Shown here piece after piece: positions 41,444 through 50,529 of a DNA stretch of 64,000 nucleotides. Every line of letters starts with the position of its first letter. Position 1 is the first letter of the stretch. The notes under the pieces were generated by a model that saw only the letters and a program-made list of their open reading frames with translations, was not told where the DNA came from and searched no databases. A program made the translations under genes and the position numbers. The stretch is from Alcanivorax limicola (GTDB lineage: Bacteria; Pseudomonadota; Gammaproteobacteria; Pseudomonadales; Alcanivoracaceae): the NCBI RefSeq assembly GCF_019931215.1, contig NZ_JAIOUB010000003.1, positions 530,630 to 594,629 on the forward strand, written 5' to 3'.

Positions 41444-42406
41444 ATGCAGGATTCGCGCGCAGAACACAGATCACAGGCCTCCGTTAACATGGCGCTGCCG
41501 GGGCATTTTTATCTGATCAGCCTGGTCACGCTGCTGGCGGCCGTGCTGACCTGGTTTATCTGGTCGGCGCCGGTGCTGCCGCGCAGTATCTGGCTCGGCG
41601 GTGGCTGGGTTTTCGGTGTGGTGTTTTATTTTGGTGCGCTGCGTTATCCGGACCTGTACTGGCGCACATTAGAGCGCTGGTATCACGAACTGGGCTCACC
41701 ACGGTACTTCTATCGCCTCAGTGGCCTGTGGTTACCGTGGCTGGTGGCGATTGCGGTGGTGCTGTGCCTCACCGGCCTGGTCTGGGGGCTGGCCTTCGCG
41801 CCGCCCCATCACGAGCAAGGCAACAGTTATCGCATCATCTATTTGCATGTGCCCGCATCCAGCGCAGCGCTGATGGGCTATATGGCCATGGGCGTCGCGG
41901 GCCTGGTAGCGCTGGTCTGGCGCTTGAAAATGGCTGAAATCATGATCAAGGCCATCGCCCCGTTTGGCGCCGTGATGGCGGCCGTTTCCCTGATCAGCGG
42001 TGCTATCTGGGGCCGGCCCACATGGGGCACCTACTGGATATGGGATGCACGCCTTACCTCCATGCTGATCCTGCTGTTCCTGTACCTGGGTGTGATCGCC
42101 CTGCAGAACGCGATCCGTGATCCGCGCCAGGCGGGGCGCGCGGCGAGCCTGCTCAGTGTGGTGGGGGTGATCAATGTGGTGATCGTGCGTTATTCCGTGG
42201 ACTGGTGGCAGAGCCTGCATCAGGGCAGCTCCATGAGCATGTTCGGGACGGCGGGCAGCGCCATTCATCCCAGCATGCTGGCGCCACTGCTGTTGTCCAT
42301 GTTCGGCATCTACTTCCTGTATGCGGTCACGGTGCTGGTGCGCGCCCGCACGGAAATTCTCTGGCGTGAGCGCAAGAGTCAGTGGGTGCGCGAGGAGGTG
42401 AGCTGA
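41444..42406 (+). CDS. ccmC: Haem-handling protein CcmC with N-terminal membrane extension
   Basis: Loads haem onto CcmE in the periplasm. The CcmC core is unmistakable: HELGSPRYFYRLSG, the tryptophan-rich WGTYWIWDARLT motif, and DWWQSLHQGSS. The protein is 320 residues, whereas CcmC is usually about 240-260, because about 78 residues precede the normal start. That extension includes two hydrophobic segments (FYLISLVTLLAAVLTWFIW and IWLGGGWVFGVVFYFGAL). In-frame ATG codons exist only at 41444 and 41489, so the extension appears real. It overlaps ccmD by one base. Confidence 0.92.
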   Translation: MQDSRAEHRSQASVNMALPGHFYLISLVTLLAAVLTWFIWSAPVLPRSIWLGGGWVFGVVFYFGALRYPDLYWRTLERWYHELGSPRYFYRLSGLWLPWLVAIAVVLCLTGLVWGLAFAPPHHEQGNSYRIIYLHVPASSAALMGYMAMGVAGLVALVWRLKMAEIMIKAIAPFGAVMAAVSLISGAIWGRPTWGTYWIWDARLTSMLILLFLYLGVIALQNAIRDPRQAGRAASLLSVVGVINVVIVRYSVDWWQSLHQGSSMSMFGTAGSAIHPSMLAPLLLSMFGIYFLYAVTVLVRARTEILWRERKSQWVREEVS

Positions 42407-42594
42407 TGTATTTCGATTCTTTCGCCGCACTCTGGCAGATGGGCGTGCATGGCCCGTTTGTCTGGAGTGCGTTCGGTATCGGTGTAGCCCTGATTCTGCT
42501 GAATGTGGGCGTTGCGGTGTCTCGTGGTCGTCGGGTTCGCCGTGATCTGAAAAACATTATTCGACGACAGAAGATGATGCAGGAGAGGCAATGA
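42406..42594 (+). CDS. ccmD: Haem exporter protein CcmD
   Basis: Small single-pass membrane protein of 62 residues that stabilises the CcmABC-CcmE complex. MYFDSFAALWQMGVHGPFVW is the typical opening, then one membrane helix and a basic C-terminus (RGRRVRRDLKNIIRRQ). The ATG is in the TGATG overlap with the ccmC stop, and the 3' end overlaps the ccmE start by four bases. Confidence 0.93.
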   Translation: MYFDSFAALWQMGVHGPFVWSAFGIGVALILLNVGVAVSRGRRVRRDLKNIIRRQKMMQERQ

Positions 42595-43067
42595 ATCCGG
42601 TACGCAAACAACGTCTGCTGATTACGCTCGGCGCTCTGGCGGGCCTGGCACTGGCGACAGGGTTGTTGCTGTATGCGATATCCGCAAATATCAATCTGTT
42701 CTACACACCGCAGCAGGTCGCCGAGGGCGAGGCACCGGTGGGGCAGCGCATGCGTGTAGGAGGGCTGGTGGTCGAGGGATCGGTGCGCCGTGATCAGGAG
42801 ACCCTGGAAAATGCCTTCGATCTGACTGATGGCTTGGGCACCTTTACGGTTTACTACGTCGGCATCCTGCCCGATCTGTTCCGCGAAGGGCAGGGCATTG
42901 TGGCCAACGGCACCCTGATCAGTGAGAGCCGTTTCGACGCCACGGAAGTACTGGCCAAGCATGATGAGCAGTATATGCCGCCGGAAGTGCTGGAAGCCCT
43001 GCAGCGTGCCGGGCATCCGAGTGTGGATGGTTCGGTGTATGAGGCCGAAGAGGGCGTTTCATACTGA
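42591..43067 (+). CDS. ccmE: Periplasmic haem chaperone CcmE
   Basis: Carries haem covalently bound to a His and passes it to the CcmF/H ligase. 158 residues with an N-terminal membrane anchor (about 9-30). The haem-binding motif is VLAKHDEQYMPPEV, with H124 and Y128. It is the last gene of the cluster. The ligase part (ccmF, ccmG, ccmH, ccmI), which usually follows, is absent: an opposite-strand porin-like gene comes next. Confidence 0.95.
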   Translation: MNPVRKQRLLITLGALAGLALATGLLLYAISANINLFYTPQQVAEGEAPVGQRMRVGGLVVEGSVRRDQETLENAFDLTDGLGTFTVYYVGILPDLFREGQGIVANGTLISESRFDATEVLAKHDEQYMPPEVLEALQRAGHPSVDGSVYEAEEGVSY

Positions 43068-43084
43068 CGCGGGATTGATGCCCG

Positions 43085-43114
43085 ACAACCGGTCGCTGTT
43101 CAGCCGACCGGTTG
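43085..43114 (+). terminator. Terminator-like hairpin after ccmE
   Basis: An 11-bp perfect stem, ACAACCGGTCG with CGACCGGTTGT, around an 8-base loop. The following T-run is short, so termination may be weak. It lies between convergent genes. Confidence 0.65.
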
Positions 43115-43135
43115 TTCGTGCATTGCCGTGAACTG

Positions 43136-43651
43136 TCAGAAGATGAAGCCGATACTCAGGTAGTTCACATCTGATTCGATAATGGTGTATTCCAGCTCCA
43201 GGCGTGAACTGCCCAGCATGAAACCGACACCGCCCCCCAGGGACATGCCGCTTTCCTTGTCGGAGGCAGAGCCGCCCGGGCCTGAAAACTTCACGTCCTC
43301 ACGCAGATAGCCCGCCTTGCCTTTCAGGTAGATATTGCCGTCGCTGCGGAAAGTGCCATAGAGCGCCAGCGTGCGGAGCTCGTACTTCACCGAGGGCACG
43401 CCAGTGTCTGTCTTGGAGGTTGGCTGGGTATATTCCAGCTCGAAACCCAGGCCGCTCTGGCCAACGTAGCCGGTGTAGAAGCCGATATTGGTAGAGTCAT
43501 CCAGGTCTATCCCCAGACCGTTGTCCGTGACATCAACCCGCATGGTCCCGGCCTTGAGGCCAAAAAAACCACCTTCCTGGCTGTGTCCTTCCGTCGCCAC
43601 GGCCGTATTCGCCAGCCCCAGTACCAGCGCACCGATAAGATACTTCTTCAT
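43136..43651 (-). CDS. Outer membrane beta-barrel protein (porin-like)
   Basis: Predicted eight-strand outer membrane protein of 171 residues. Signal peptide MKKYLIGALVLGLANTAVA is followed by alternating amphipathic strands with Gly and aromatic residues (FGLKAGTMRVDVTDNG, LGFELEYTQP, GNIYLKGKAGYLRED). The chain ends in Phe (YLSIGFIF), the usual sorting signal for barrel assembly. It resembles OmpW/OmpX or opacity-type small barrels, but I cannot place it more precisely. Confidence 0.78.
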   Translation of the reverse strand: MKKYLIGALVLGLANTAVATEGHSQEGGFFGLKAGTMRVDVTDNGLGIDLDDSTNIGFYTGYVGQSGLGFELEYTQPTSKTDTGVPSVKYELRTLALYGTFRSDGNIYLKGKAGYLREDVKFSGPGGSASDKESGMSLGGGVGFMLGSSRLELEYTIIESDVNYLSIGFIF

Positions 43652-43794
43652 TGTGTCCTTCCCCTAATTCCTTGTTATTAAAGAGTAAAGTGATAAAAGG
43701 TTCCCCCTTCGGGGCACCATTTAAAGATAAAGGGGCGGGTGGGGCAAGTTTGGAGGCAGGCAAGTCGGATGCAGCACAGCATCAATATATACTT

Positions 43795-43812
43795 GATAAT
43801 CATTATCATTAT
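43795..43812. promoter_or_regulatory. Fur box upstream of bfd
   Basis: Three consecutive hexamers of the Fur pattern NATWAT (GATAAT, CATTAT, CATTAT) lie 34 bp upstream of the bfd start. Iron-dependent repression of bfd is known in Pseudomonas and expected here. Confidence 0.85.
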
Positions 43813-43845
43813 GGTTAGTATCTGTACCTGAGATCAGATAACCGG

Positions 43846-44124
43846 ATGCGAACCATGTACGTTTGTCTCTGCAAGGGCATCACTGACAACCAGATACGGG
43901 AAGCGGCCCACCAGGGCTGTGGCAGTTTGCGCGATCTTCGTCGGGAACTCGGGGTAGGTGGTCAGTGTGGAAAATGTGTCCGGGAGGCGCATGAGGTGCT
44001 CAGGGATACCCGTGCCCTGACATCTGCGCAGTCCCAGGCAGCCGCAACGTACGGCGGCCCTCATTCCGGTGCGACGCCAGCCATGCCCGTCATGCCCATC
44101 ATGTACGTGCCCCAGCCAGCCTGA
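43846..44124 (+). CDS. bfd: Bacterioferritin-associated ferredoxin Bfd
   Basis: [2Fe-2S] protein that reduces and mobilises iron stored in bacterioferritin. The cluster ligands C7, C9 (YVCLCKG) and C41, C44 (GQCGKC) are in the BFD-like spacing. 92 residues against about 64-73 usual: the extra C-terminus is Pro/Met-rich (PAMPVMPIMYVPQP) and unlike known Bfd. An in-frame ATG at 43855 is possible. A Fur box lies upstream and bfr follows. Confidence 0.92.
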   Translation: MRTMYVCLCKGITDNQIREAAHQGCGSLRDLRRELGVGGQCGKCVREAHEVLRDTRALTSAQSQAAATYGGPHSGATPAMPVMPIMYVPQPA

Positions 44125-44159
44125 TCTCACTTGTACCAGGTCTCCCCTGACCTGCTCTG

Positions 44160-44198
44160 ACGGCTCTCAACAGTTATTGCTGATGAGAGCCGTTTTTA
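44160..44198 (+). terminator. Rho-independent terminator after bfd
   Basis: ACGGCTCTCA (44160-44169) pairs perfectly with TGAGAGCCGT (44184-44193), followed by T residues. It separates bfd from bfr, so the two are regulated independently. Confidence 0.9.
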
Positions 44199-44300
44199 TT
44201 CCTGCTTCTGCTTCCTGTGGCCGTTGCGAATGCGCGGTTGCAGTCCCTTGCTGGTCCCCCGACAATAACGTCACCCGCGATGTTCTGATGGAGACAAGCT

Positions 44301-44774
44301 ATGCGTGGTGACGCAAAAGTCATTGAATTTCTGAACAAGGCACTGGCCAACGAGCTGGTGGCGATCAACCAGTATTTCCTGCACGCACGCATGTACAAGG
44401 ACTGGGGGCTGGAGAAGCTGGCGGAAAAGGAATACGAAGAATCCATCGACGAGATGAAGCATGCGGATCAGTTGATCCAGCGCATCCTGTTCCTGGAAGG
44501 CCTGCCCAATCTGCAGGATCTCGGGCGCCTGAAAATCGGCGAAAACACGCGGGAAATGCTGGAGTGTGATCTCAAGCTGGAGCACGAAGCCGTACCGCTG
44601 CTGAAAGAGGCCATCGCCTACGCTGATTCCGTCAAGGACTACGTATCCCGCGATGTGTTCAACAGCATTCTGGAATCAGAAGAAGAGCATATCGACTGGC
44701 TGGAAACCCAACTCGGGCTGATCGACAAGGTGGGTCTGGAAAATTACCTGCAGAAGCAGATGGAAACGGCCTGA
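44301..44774 (+). CDS. bfr: Bacterioferritin
   Basis: Iron-storage protein forming a 24-mer shell with haem between dimers; 157 residues, normal. All ferroxidase ligands are present at standard positions: E18, E51, H54, E94, E127, H130. The haem ligand M52 is in IDEMKHAD. It is downstream of bfd with a terminator between, in line with opposite iron responses (bfd induced in iron shortage, bfr in iron excess). Confidence 0.97.
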   Translation: MRGDAKVIEFLNKALANELVAINQYFLHARMYKDWGLEKLAEKEYEESIDEMKHADQLIQRILFLEGLPNLQDLGRLKIGENTREMLECDLKLEHEAVPLLKEAIAYADSVKDYVSRDVFNSILESEEEHIDWLETQLGLIDKVGLENYLQKQMETA

Positions 44775-44811
44775 GTTCTGCCGCAGCGCAGCATTCTGAC
44801 ATTTCCGCACG

Positions 44812-44846
44812 GCGCCCTGTGTGAGCTGCAGCGTCACACAGGGCGC
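44812..44846. terminator. Bidirectional terminator between bfr and the gene at 44855
   Basis: GCGCCCTGTGTGA (44812-44824) pairs with TCACACAGGGCGC (44834-44846), a 13-bp stem, between convergent genes. T-runs are weak on both sides. Confidence 0.75.
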
Positions 44847-44854
44847 TGTTGGTT

Positions 44855-45955
44855 TCAGATATCCGACACGGAAAATTCGCCAGAGCCCGGCAACTGCGTG
44901 ATCAGCCCGGAGCCCAGCAGCGCAGCTGGCGTGGTGTAGCCCGTAATGTAGCCCGGAGTATAGCCACTGGCGCCCTTGCTCTCCTGATGCGCTGATCCCT
45001 GGCCAAGCAAATAACCCGTCACCGCCAACGCCCCGTCAATGGTCAGGCTATAGCCGTTTGCCGTGCGGATGCGCACGACTTTGCCTTCCCCTTTCGCATT
45101 GCGCGCCTCGCCCCACACCCAGGTAGGCAAGCGGGCGCGAGTGCTGGCATCCGGGCCTTTCACCTTGCGATCGATAAGCGCCTTGAGCTGCCGCTGCAGC
45201 CACTGGCTGCCCAGTAACGGGCGCACCAGATTGCCCAGACGCGCACCGAGGATGGCCGCCGCTGGCAGCGGCACCCAGGTATCGATATTGGCAATGCCGG
45301 TCGTGCTGTAGGCCGTGGAAACGTCGCCCCAGGGAATGGTCATGGCCCGGCGAGGGCCCTGGCCGAAGTCGATGCGTCGGCGCCCCCAGGCCAGCGGCAT
45401 GTCCTTGATGCGCCCATCGCGGCGGATCTGGCAGCCGTTGCCCAGCCCTTCAACCACGGTTTTCGCCGTACCCGGTGACAGGCCGGACGCCGTTTCAAAG
45501 CCCAGCGACAGATGCGTTGCATCGGGCACCAGTTCTTTCAGGCGCAGCGCCACACAATCCGTGGGGATGACATCGAAACCGACACCGGGACACAGCGTGA
45601 CACCCGCCGCCAGGGCCCGCTCGTGCTGCGCGCGAGCGTGCTCGAACACCGGAATCTCACCGGTGATATCCAGATAATGCGCCCCGACGGCCAGGCAGCC
45701 CTCAATCATCGGGCTGCTGGTGGCCGAAAACGGCCCGGCGCAGTGCAGCACCAGATCAACACCGTCCAGCCCGGCAATCACTGACGCGGGATCATCCAGC
45801 GCAAAGGCGCGCCAGGACAGCCCCAGTCCCGCTGCCAGCGGCTGCAGCCGGCTCTCGCTGCGTCCGGCCAATATCGGCGTCAGGCCCCGGCTGACGGCCT
45901 CCCGGGCGATCAACTCGCCGGTGTAGCCGTTTGCGCCATAGATCATCCATTGCAT
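44855..45955 (-). CDS. Saccharopine dehydrogenase-like NAD(P)-binding protein
   Basis: Rossmann-fold oxidoreductase of 366 residues. It starts MQWMIYGANGYTGELIAREAV, then PILAGRSESRLQPL, CAGPFSATSSPMIEGC and HYLDITGEIPVFEHA, the saccharopine-dehydrogenase-like pattern. It differs clearly from the relative at 33218-34447. Near the C-terminus an imperfect 12-bp tandem repeat gives GYTPGYITGYTTPAALLG in place of the usual single GY-TPA. The substrate is unknown. Confidence 0.82.
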   Translation of the reverse strand: MQWMIYGANGYTGELIAREAVSRGLTPILAGRSESRLQPLAAGLGLSWRAFALDDPASVIAGLDGVDLVLHCAGPFSATSSPMIEGCLAVGAHYLDITGEIPVFEHARAQHERALAAGVTLCPGVGFDVIPTDCVALRLKELVPDATHLSLGFETASGLSPGTAKTVVEGLGNGCQIRRDGRIKDMPLAWGRRRIDFGQGPRRAMTIPWGDVSTAYSTTGIANIDTWVPLPAAAILGARLGNLVRPLLGSQWLQRQLKALIDRKVKGPDASTRARLPTWVWGEARNAKGEGKVVRIRTANGYSLTIDGALAVTGYLLGQGSAHQESKGASGYTPGYITGYTTPAALLGSGLITQLPGSGEFSVSDI

Positions 45956-46115
45956 GGTCAGTGTCCCCGTTGAAACAAAACCCGATTATGCATGCCTGCG
46001 GCCCCGGCGCCCTGTCCGACGGGGACACTCCATCAGGTACTCCATGGCGGCGGACTGATGGCGGCGCCTGAGCAAAGCCTCTGATGCAAATACGAAAAAT
46101 TGCTGCTGCGCACGC

Positions 46116-46144
46116 TTGACGAACGCGGACCTATTCGGAATAAT
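46116..46144 (+). promoter_or_regulatory. Promoter of tRNA-Arg
   Basis: TTGACG at 46116-46121 and AATAAT at 46139-46144 with 17-bp spacing, about 60 bp upstream of the tRNA. The 250-bp gap before the tRNA contains no gene. Confidence 0.55.
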
Positions 46145-46205
46145 GCGCATCCTCTCGAGGCGCCAGGCAACACAGCGTGCTCGGGTATGATTTGTGACGG
46201 TTTAT

Positions 46206-46282
46206 GCACCCGTAGCTCAGTTGGATAGAGCGTCTGGCTACGAACCAGAAGGTCGGAGGTTCGAATCCTTCCGGGTGTACCA
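46206..46282 (+). tRNA. tRNA-Arg (anticodon ACG)
   Basis: A complete 77-nt tRNA with encoded CCA. Acceptor GCACCCG pairs with CGGGTGT, leaving a G-U at the terminal pair. The anticodon stem TCTGG/CCAGA holds loop CTACGAA with anticodon ACG, read as ICG after deamination. The T stem has one G-U pair. Confidence 0.96.
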
Positions 46283-46288
46283 CACAGA

Positions 46289-46326
46289 AAAGCCCCTGAC
46301 TGTAACCGGTCAGGGGCTTTTTTTTG
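46289..46326 (+). terminator. Rho-independent terminator after tRNA-Arg
   Basis: A 12-bp stem (AAAGCCCCTGAC with GTCAGGGGCTTT) with an 8-base loop is followed by a run of T residues. Confidence 0.93.
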
Positions 46327-46363
46327 GCTTGTTGCGGGTTGATCATCTGAAATTGGGGGGAGC

Positions 46364-46831
46364 TCTCCAGCGGGGTTGGTCACCCTCCATTGAGTACGCG
46401 TTGAGCCGGGGTATGCCCTTCCGGGACCGCTCAAGCCCCTTCGGGTCCGGCCCGCCATCACAGATGGCGGTCGTTCGGCTGCGCGCAAAGCGGTGCTTTG
46501 CAAGACGCTTGCCTCACCCCTGGTCGCTCGCGCTTTGGCCATCCCTGGCCAAAGAGGTCCCTACAGGGCATACCCCGGCTCAACGCTGGCAGTAGATTCT
46601 GAATTCGGTGTGTGTATCAACTTTCTGAAGGAACAAAACCGTCAGTTGGCTTCCAGTTTGTTGGCCTGGCTGAGCGTGACGGCCCTCGGGGGGCGGTAAA
46701 GGTTTTCAGGACTGTTTGAGGCAGGATGCCGAAACCAAGCCCCCAGGGATGGGTTTACGGCGTGTCCTGAAAACCTTTACCGCCCCCCGAGGGCCACAAC
46801 CACCAAACCAACAAAGCAAATGGAAAACACC
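46364..46831. repeat. Modular palindromic repeat, copy B (inverted relative to copy A)
   Basis: About 468 bp of non-coding DNA after tRNA-Arg. Hairpin 2 comes first: perfect 22-bp arms at 46398-46419 and 46565-46586. A linker of about 95 bp follows, whose reverse complement matches the linker of copy A at roughly four in five positions by eye. Hairpin 1 has perfect 32-bp arms at 46681-46712 and 46764-46795. The ~85-bp insert that lies in hairpin 1 of copy A is here in the loop of hairpin 2 (about 46437-46521), and hairpin 1 is uninterrupted. No terminal inverted repeats like those of copy A are seen. Open reading frames crossing it look like chance. The rest of the gap to 46947 shows nothing else. 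Confidence 0.9.
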
Positions 46832-46947
46832 ATCAATGAGCGCCCCGGGTAATCTGCGCAATGAGCCTTCTGGGTCCTTGCTATGCGGTACCACGGAGGC
46901 CGGCGTCGGCGCGGCGCTCGCATTGAACGCAACACGCTGATTTACAT

Positions 46948-46997
46948 GGGGTGATCATTTTGGTCACCCCCGCGTGTAATTGCTTATTGTCGACAAT
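46948..46997. promoter_or_regulatory. Two palindromes upstream of oadGAB
   Basis: GGGGTGA-N9-TCACCCC at 46948-46970 and the 12-bp palindrome ATTGTCGACAAT at 46986-46997 lie 100-150 bp before oadG. Either could be an operator for the decarboxylase operon; the first might instead be a weak terminator. Confidence 0.45.
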
Positions 46998-47094
46998 CCC
47001 GGTACATTTCGCCGCTCTGGGGCATGGGTGCGCGTGAGTCCAAAAGACTTGCTCTCGCCGATGATCCGGCCACTTCAGGAAAGGGGTGTTTGTG

Positions 47095-47361
47095 ATGGAC
47101 GAGTTAATGACGCAAGGCCTGGAACTGATGCTCACCGGTATCGGTGTGGTGTTCGCCTTTCTGATTACCCTCGTTGTGCTGATGACACTGATGTCAGCGC
47201 TGCTCACCCGCTTTCTTCCCGAGCCGGCACCTGTTCCGGCACCGGCCGACGCCGGTAATACTGATCCCTCTGCTGCCACCGGCGGCGCACAGCCTGTGTC
47301 GCCCCATGTGCTGGCGATTATTCAGGATGCCGTGCGGCAGCATCGCGCGCGCCGCGCCTAG
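47095..47361 (+). CDS. oadG: Oxaloacetate decarboxylase gamma subunit OadG
   Basis: Small membrane subunit that holds the alpha and beta subunits together; 88 residues. One membrane helix near the N-terminus ([20 protein letters not shown]) and a Pro/Ala-rich linker lead to a short C-terminal tail ([17 protein letters not shown]). ATG 47095 is preferred over the in-frame GTG at 47086. Identification rests on the order oadG-oadA-oadB. Confidence 0.9.
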   Translation: MDELMTQGLELMLTGIGVVFAFLITLVVLMTLMSALLTRFLPEPAPVPAPADAGNTDPSAATGGAQPVSPHVLAIIQDAVRQHRARRA

Positions 47362-47399
47362 CAAGCAACCAATCAGAGAACATAATCAAGGGTCTGGCC

Positions 47400-49175
47400 A
47401 TGAGTGAGAAAAAGCCGCTTGGCATTACCGATGTGGTGTTGCGCGACGCCCATCAGTCGTTGTTTGCCACCCGGTTACGGATCGACGACATGCTGCCGAT
47501 CGCCGGCAAGCTGGACGAGGTCGGTTTCTGGTCTCTGGAATCCTGGGGTGGCGCGACCTTTGACGCCTGCATTCGCTATCTGGGCGAAGACCCCTGGGAC
47601 CGTATCCGCGAGCTCAAGGCTGCGATGCCGAAGACGCCTCAGCAAATGCTCCTGCGTGGGCAGAACCTGCTGGGCTATCGTCATTATGCTGATGACGTTG
47701 TCGACAAGTTTGTCGAGCGGGCGGCCGTCAATGGTGTGGATGTGTTCCGTGTCTTTGATGCCATGAACGACATGCGCAATATCCAGCGCGCCATCGACGC
47801 AGTGCTCAAGCAGGACAAGCATGCCCAGGGCACCATGTCCTACACCGTGAGCCCGGTGCACACCATTGATATGTGGGTGGACCTGGGCCGTGAAATCGAA
47901 GACATGGGCGCGCACTCTATCTGCATCAAGGATATGGCCGGTCTGCTCAAGCCCTATGTGGCCTATGAGCTGGTGAGCAAATTGAAAACGGCGGTGAATA
48001 TTCCGATTCACATGCAGTGTCATGCCACGACCGGTCTGTCGACGTCGACCATTCTCAAGGCAGCAGAAGCCGGTATTGATAACGTGGATACCGCCATCTC
48101 GTCCATGTCCATGACCTACGGCCACAGCCCCACAGAAGCCGTGGTGGCGATCCTCGAGGGGACGCAGCGTGATACCGGGCTGGATATTCTGTTGCTGGAG
48201 GAGATCGCGGCGTATTTCCGCGAGGTGCGCAAGAAGTACGCGAAATTTGAAGGCAGCTTGCGTGGGGTGGATTCGCGCATTCTCGTGGCGCAGGTGCCCG
48301 GCGGCATGCTGACCAATATGGAAAGCCAGCTGCGCGAACAGAATGCCGGTGATCGCCTGGACGAAGTGCTGGAAGAAATTCCCCGCGTGCGCGAAGACCT
48401 GGGTTTTATTCCGCTGGTGACGCCGACCTCGCAGATCGTGGGTACCCAGGCGGTACTGAACGTGCTGGCCGGTGAGCGCTACAAGGCGTTCTCGAAAGAA
48501 ACCCGTGCTGTGCTGCGGGGCGAGTATGGTGCCTCTCCGGCGCCGTTCAATCAGACGCTGCAGGAGCGCGCACTGGAAGGGGATGCGCTGGTGACCTGTC
48601 GCCCGGCAGATATGCTCGAGAACGAGATGGCGCGGCTGACGGATGAACTGACGGCGCAGGCAAAAGAGCAGGGTATTACGCTGGCAGACGGCGAGCGCCG
48701 GATTGATGACGTGCTCACCTACGCGCTGTTCCCGCAGATCGGTCTCAAGTTTCTGGAAAACCGGGGTAACCCGGCGGCGTTCGAGCCGGTGCCGACCGGT
48801 AAGGAAGGCAGCCTGGTGACCACGGACGATGGTGAAGAAATCTACACCGTAACGGTGGAGGGCAAGGACTACACGGTGACCGTCAGCAACGGCGGTGATG
48901 TGACCGGTATTCGTGCCCTCAATGGCGGCGGCGACAGCGCTGGCGCCGTGCCGGCAGGTGAGGGTGAGGCAGTGCCCGCACCGCTGGCGGGCAACATCTT
49001 CAAGGTGCTGGTGAAGCCCGGGCAGCAAGTGAAAGAAGGGGAAAAGATCATGGTGCTGGAAGCCATGAAGATGGAGACGGATGTTTCCGCCCCACGCGCC
49101 GGCACCATTGCCGCCGTCAATGTAAAGGAAGGCGATGCGGTGACCGTGGGCGATGCCCTGGTCTCCCTCGCCTGA
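47400..49175 (+). CDS. oadA: Oxaloacetate decarboxylase alpha subunit OadA (biotin carboxyltransferase)
   Basis: Cytosolic subunit that takes the carboxyl group from oxaloacetate onto biotin; 591 residues. The carboxyltransferase domain has [14 protein letters not shown] (metal and substrate site) and [13 protein letters not shown] (metal His pair). A conserved association domain (about residues 300-460) leads to the C-terminal biotinyl domain with EAMKM, biotinylated Lys K557. With OadB and OadG it forms the sodium pump that couples decarboxylation to Na+ export, in keeping with a marine lifestyle (inference). Confidence 0.95.
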   Translation: MSEKKPLGITDVVLRDAHQSLFATRLRIDDMLPIAGKLDEVGFWSLESWGGATFDACIRYLGEDPWDRIRELKAAMPKTPQQMLLRGQNLLGYRHYADDVVDKFVERAAVNGVDVFRVFDAMNDMRNIQRAIDAVLKQDKHAQGTMSYTVSPVHTIDMWVDLGREIEDMGAHSICIKDMAGLLKPYVAYELVSKLKTAVNIPIHMQCHATTGLSTSTILKAAEAGIDNVDTAISSMSMTYGHSPTEAVVAILEGTQRDTGLDILLLEEIAAYFREVRKKYAKFEGSLRGVDSRILVAQVPGGMLTNMESQLREQNAGDRLDEVLEEIPRVREDLGFIPLVTPTSQIVGTQAVLNVLAGERYKAFSKETRAVLRGEYGASPAPFNQTLQERALEGDALVTCRPADMLENEMARLTDELTAQAKEQGITLADGERRIDDVLTYALFPQIGLKFLENRGNPAAFEPVPTGKEGSLVTTDDGEEIYTVTVEGKDYTVTVSNGGDVTGIRALNGGGDSAGAVPAGEGEAVPAPLAGNIFKVLVKPGQQVKEGEKIMVLEAMKMETDVSAPRAGTIAAVNVKEGDAVTVGDALVSLA

Positions 49176-49185
49176 CGGAGGCTCC

Positions 49186-50484
49186 ATGGAACGTCTGGAA
49201 AAACTCTGGCATAGCACCGGCCTTTATCACATGGAGCCGGGCCAGGCGCTGATGATTCTGGTCTGTCTGGTGTTGTTGTACTTGGCGATCGTGCGCAAGT
49301 TCGAACCGCTGTTGCTGCTGCCGATCGGTTTTGGCGGGCTGCTGGCGAATATTCCTGTGGCGGGGCTGGCCGAATCCGCAGTCAGTCAGGCACTGCATCT
49401 TGGCAGTGCCGAGGTGGTGGCGGGCATGGCGCAGCTGCTGGGCATGGATGCAGAAGCGGGCACGCGCACACTGTACAACGCCTACCATGCGGCGGAGCCG
49501 GCACTGCGCAGCCAGTTGCATGAACTGGCGCTGGATGCCAATTATACCGACGGCCTGCTGTACCTGATCTATGAGGTAGGCCTGGCGACCGGCGTATTCC
49601 CGCTGTTGATATTTCTCGGTGTTGGCGCGATGACGGATTTCGGTCCGCTGTTGGCAAACCCGCGCACGTTGCTGTTGGGCGCTGCGGCCCAGTTCGGTAT
49701 TTTTGCGGCCCTGATCGGTGCGCTGGCACTGAACTATATGGGGCTGGATTTTTCCATCGCTCAGGCGGCGTCCATCGGTATTATCGGCGGTGCTGACGGC
49801 CCCACGGCGATCTACGTGACGGCGCGTCTGGCGCCGGAACTGCTGGGTGCTGTGGCGGTGGCCGCCTATTCCTATATGGCGCTGGTGCCGCTGATACAGC
49901 CTCCTATCATCCGTTTGCTGACCACGAAAAAAGAACGCGAAATTCGCATGGAGCAATTGCGCCCGGTCAGTCGAGCGGAGAAAATCATCTTCCCGATTCT
50001 GTTGTTGCTGCTGGTGGCGCTGGTGCTGCCTGACGCGGCGCCGCTGCTGGGCATGTTCTGTCTGGGCAATCTGATGAAGGAATCCGGCGTGGTCAGCCGT
50101 CTGGTGGATACCACCAGTAATGCGTTGATCAATGTGGTGACTATTCTGCTGGGTCTCGCGGTGGGCGCCAAGCTCAGCGCGGAAGGCTTCCTGGTGCCAC
50201 AGACGTTGGGGATTATCGTGCTGGGTCTGGCGGCCTTCTGCATCGGTACGGCCAGTGGCGTGCTCATGGGCAAGCTGATGAGCAAGCTTTCGCGCACGCC
50301 GATTAATCCGATCATCGGTGCCGCCGGGGTATCCGCTGTGCCCATGGCCGCACGTGTGGCCAACAAGGTAGGTCTGGAGGCCAACAACCAGAACTTCCTG
50401 CTCATGCACGCCATGGGTCCGAACGTCGCCGGTGTCATCGGCTCCGCAGTCGCAGCTGGCGTCCTCCTCAACTTTGTCGGTTAA
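49186..50484 (+). CDS. oadB: Oxaloacetate decarboxylase beta subunit OadB (Na+ pump)
   Basis: Integral membrane subunit that decarboxylates carboxybiotin and exports Na+; 432 residues. ATG 49186 follows GGAGG. Conserved membrane motifs are seen: [38 protein letters not shown] (with the essential Asp) and [20 protein letters not shown] near the C-terminus. The N-terminus ([20 protein letters not shown]) is the usual one. It ends the operon; a terminator follows. Confidence 0.95.
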   Translation: MERLEKLWHSTGLYHMEPGQALMILVCLVLLYLAIVRKFEPLLLLPIGFGGLLANIPVAGLAESAVSQALHLGSAEVVAGMAQLLGMDAEAGTRTLYNAYHAAEPALRSQLHELALDANYTDGLLYLIYEVGLATGVFPLLIFLGVGAMTDFGPLLANPRTLLLGAAAQFGIFAALIGALALNYMGLDFSIAQAASIGIIGGADGPTAIYVTARLAPELLGAVAVAAYSYMALVPLIQPPIIRLLTTKKEREIRMEQLRPVSRAEKIIFPILLLLLVALVLPDAAPLLGMFCLGNLMKESGVVSRLVDTTSNALINVVTILLGLAVGAKLSAEGFLVPQTLGIIVLGLAAFCIGTASGVLMGKLMSKLSRTPINPIIGAAGVSAVPMAARVANKVGLEANNQNFLLMHAMGPNVAGVIGSAVAAGVLLNFVG

Positions 50485-50506
50485 CGCATCGCGCGCAGCC
50501 AGAAAA

Positions 50507-50529
50507 AAGGCGCCCTCGGGCGCCTTTTT
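50507..50529 (+). terminator. Rho-independent terminator after oadB
   Basis: A 9-bp stem (AAGGCGCCC with GGGCGCCTT) followed by T residues, about 20 bp after the oadB stop. Confidence 0.93.

Noticed and set aside
46033..46542. Minus-strand frames across tRNA-Arg and palindromic repeat copy B
   Set aside because: They run through a tRNA, a terminator and hairpin arms and are not conserved in copy A.
47475..49217. 580-codon minus-strand frame opposite oadA, and a similar 476-codon frame at 49117-50547 opposite oadB
   Set aside because: Both are shadows of well-identified genes with strong motifs and ribosome binding sites on the plus strand.
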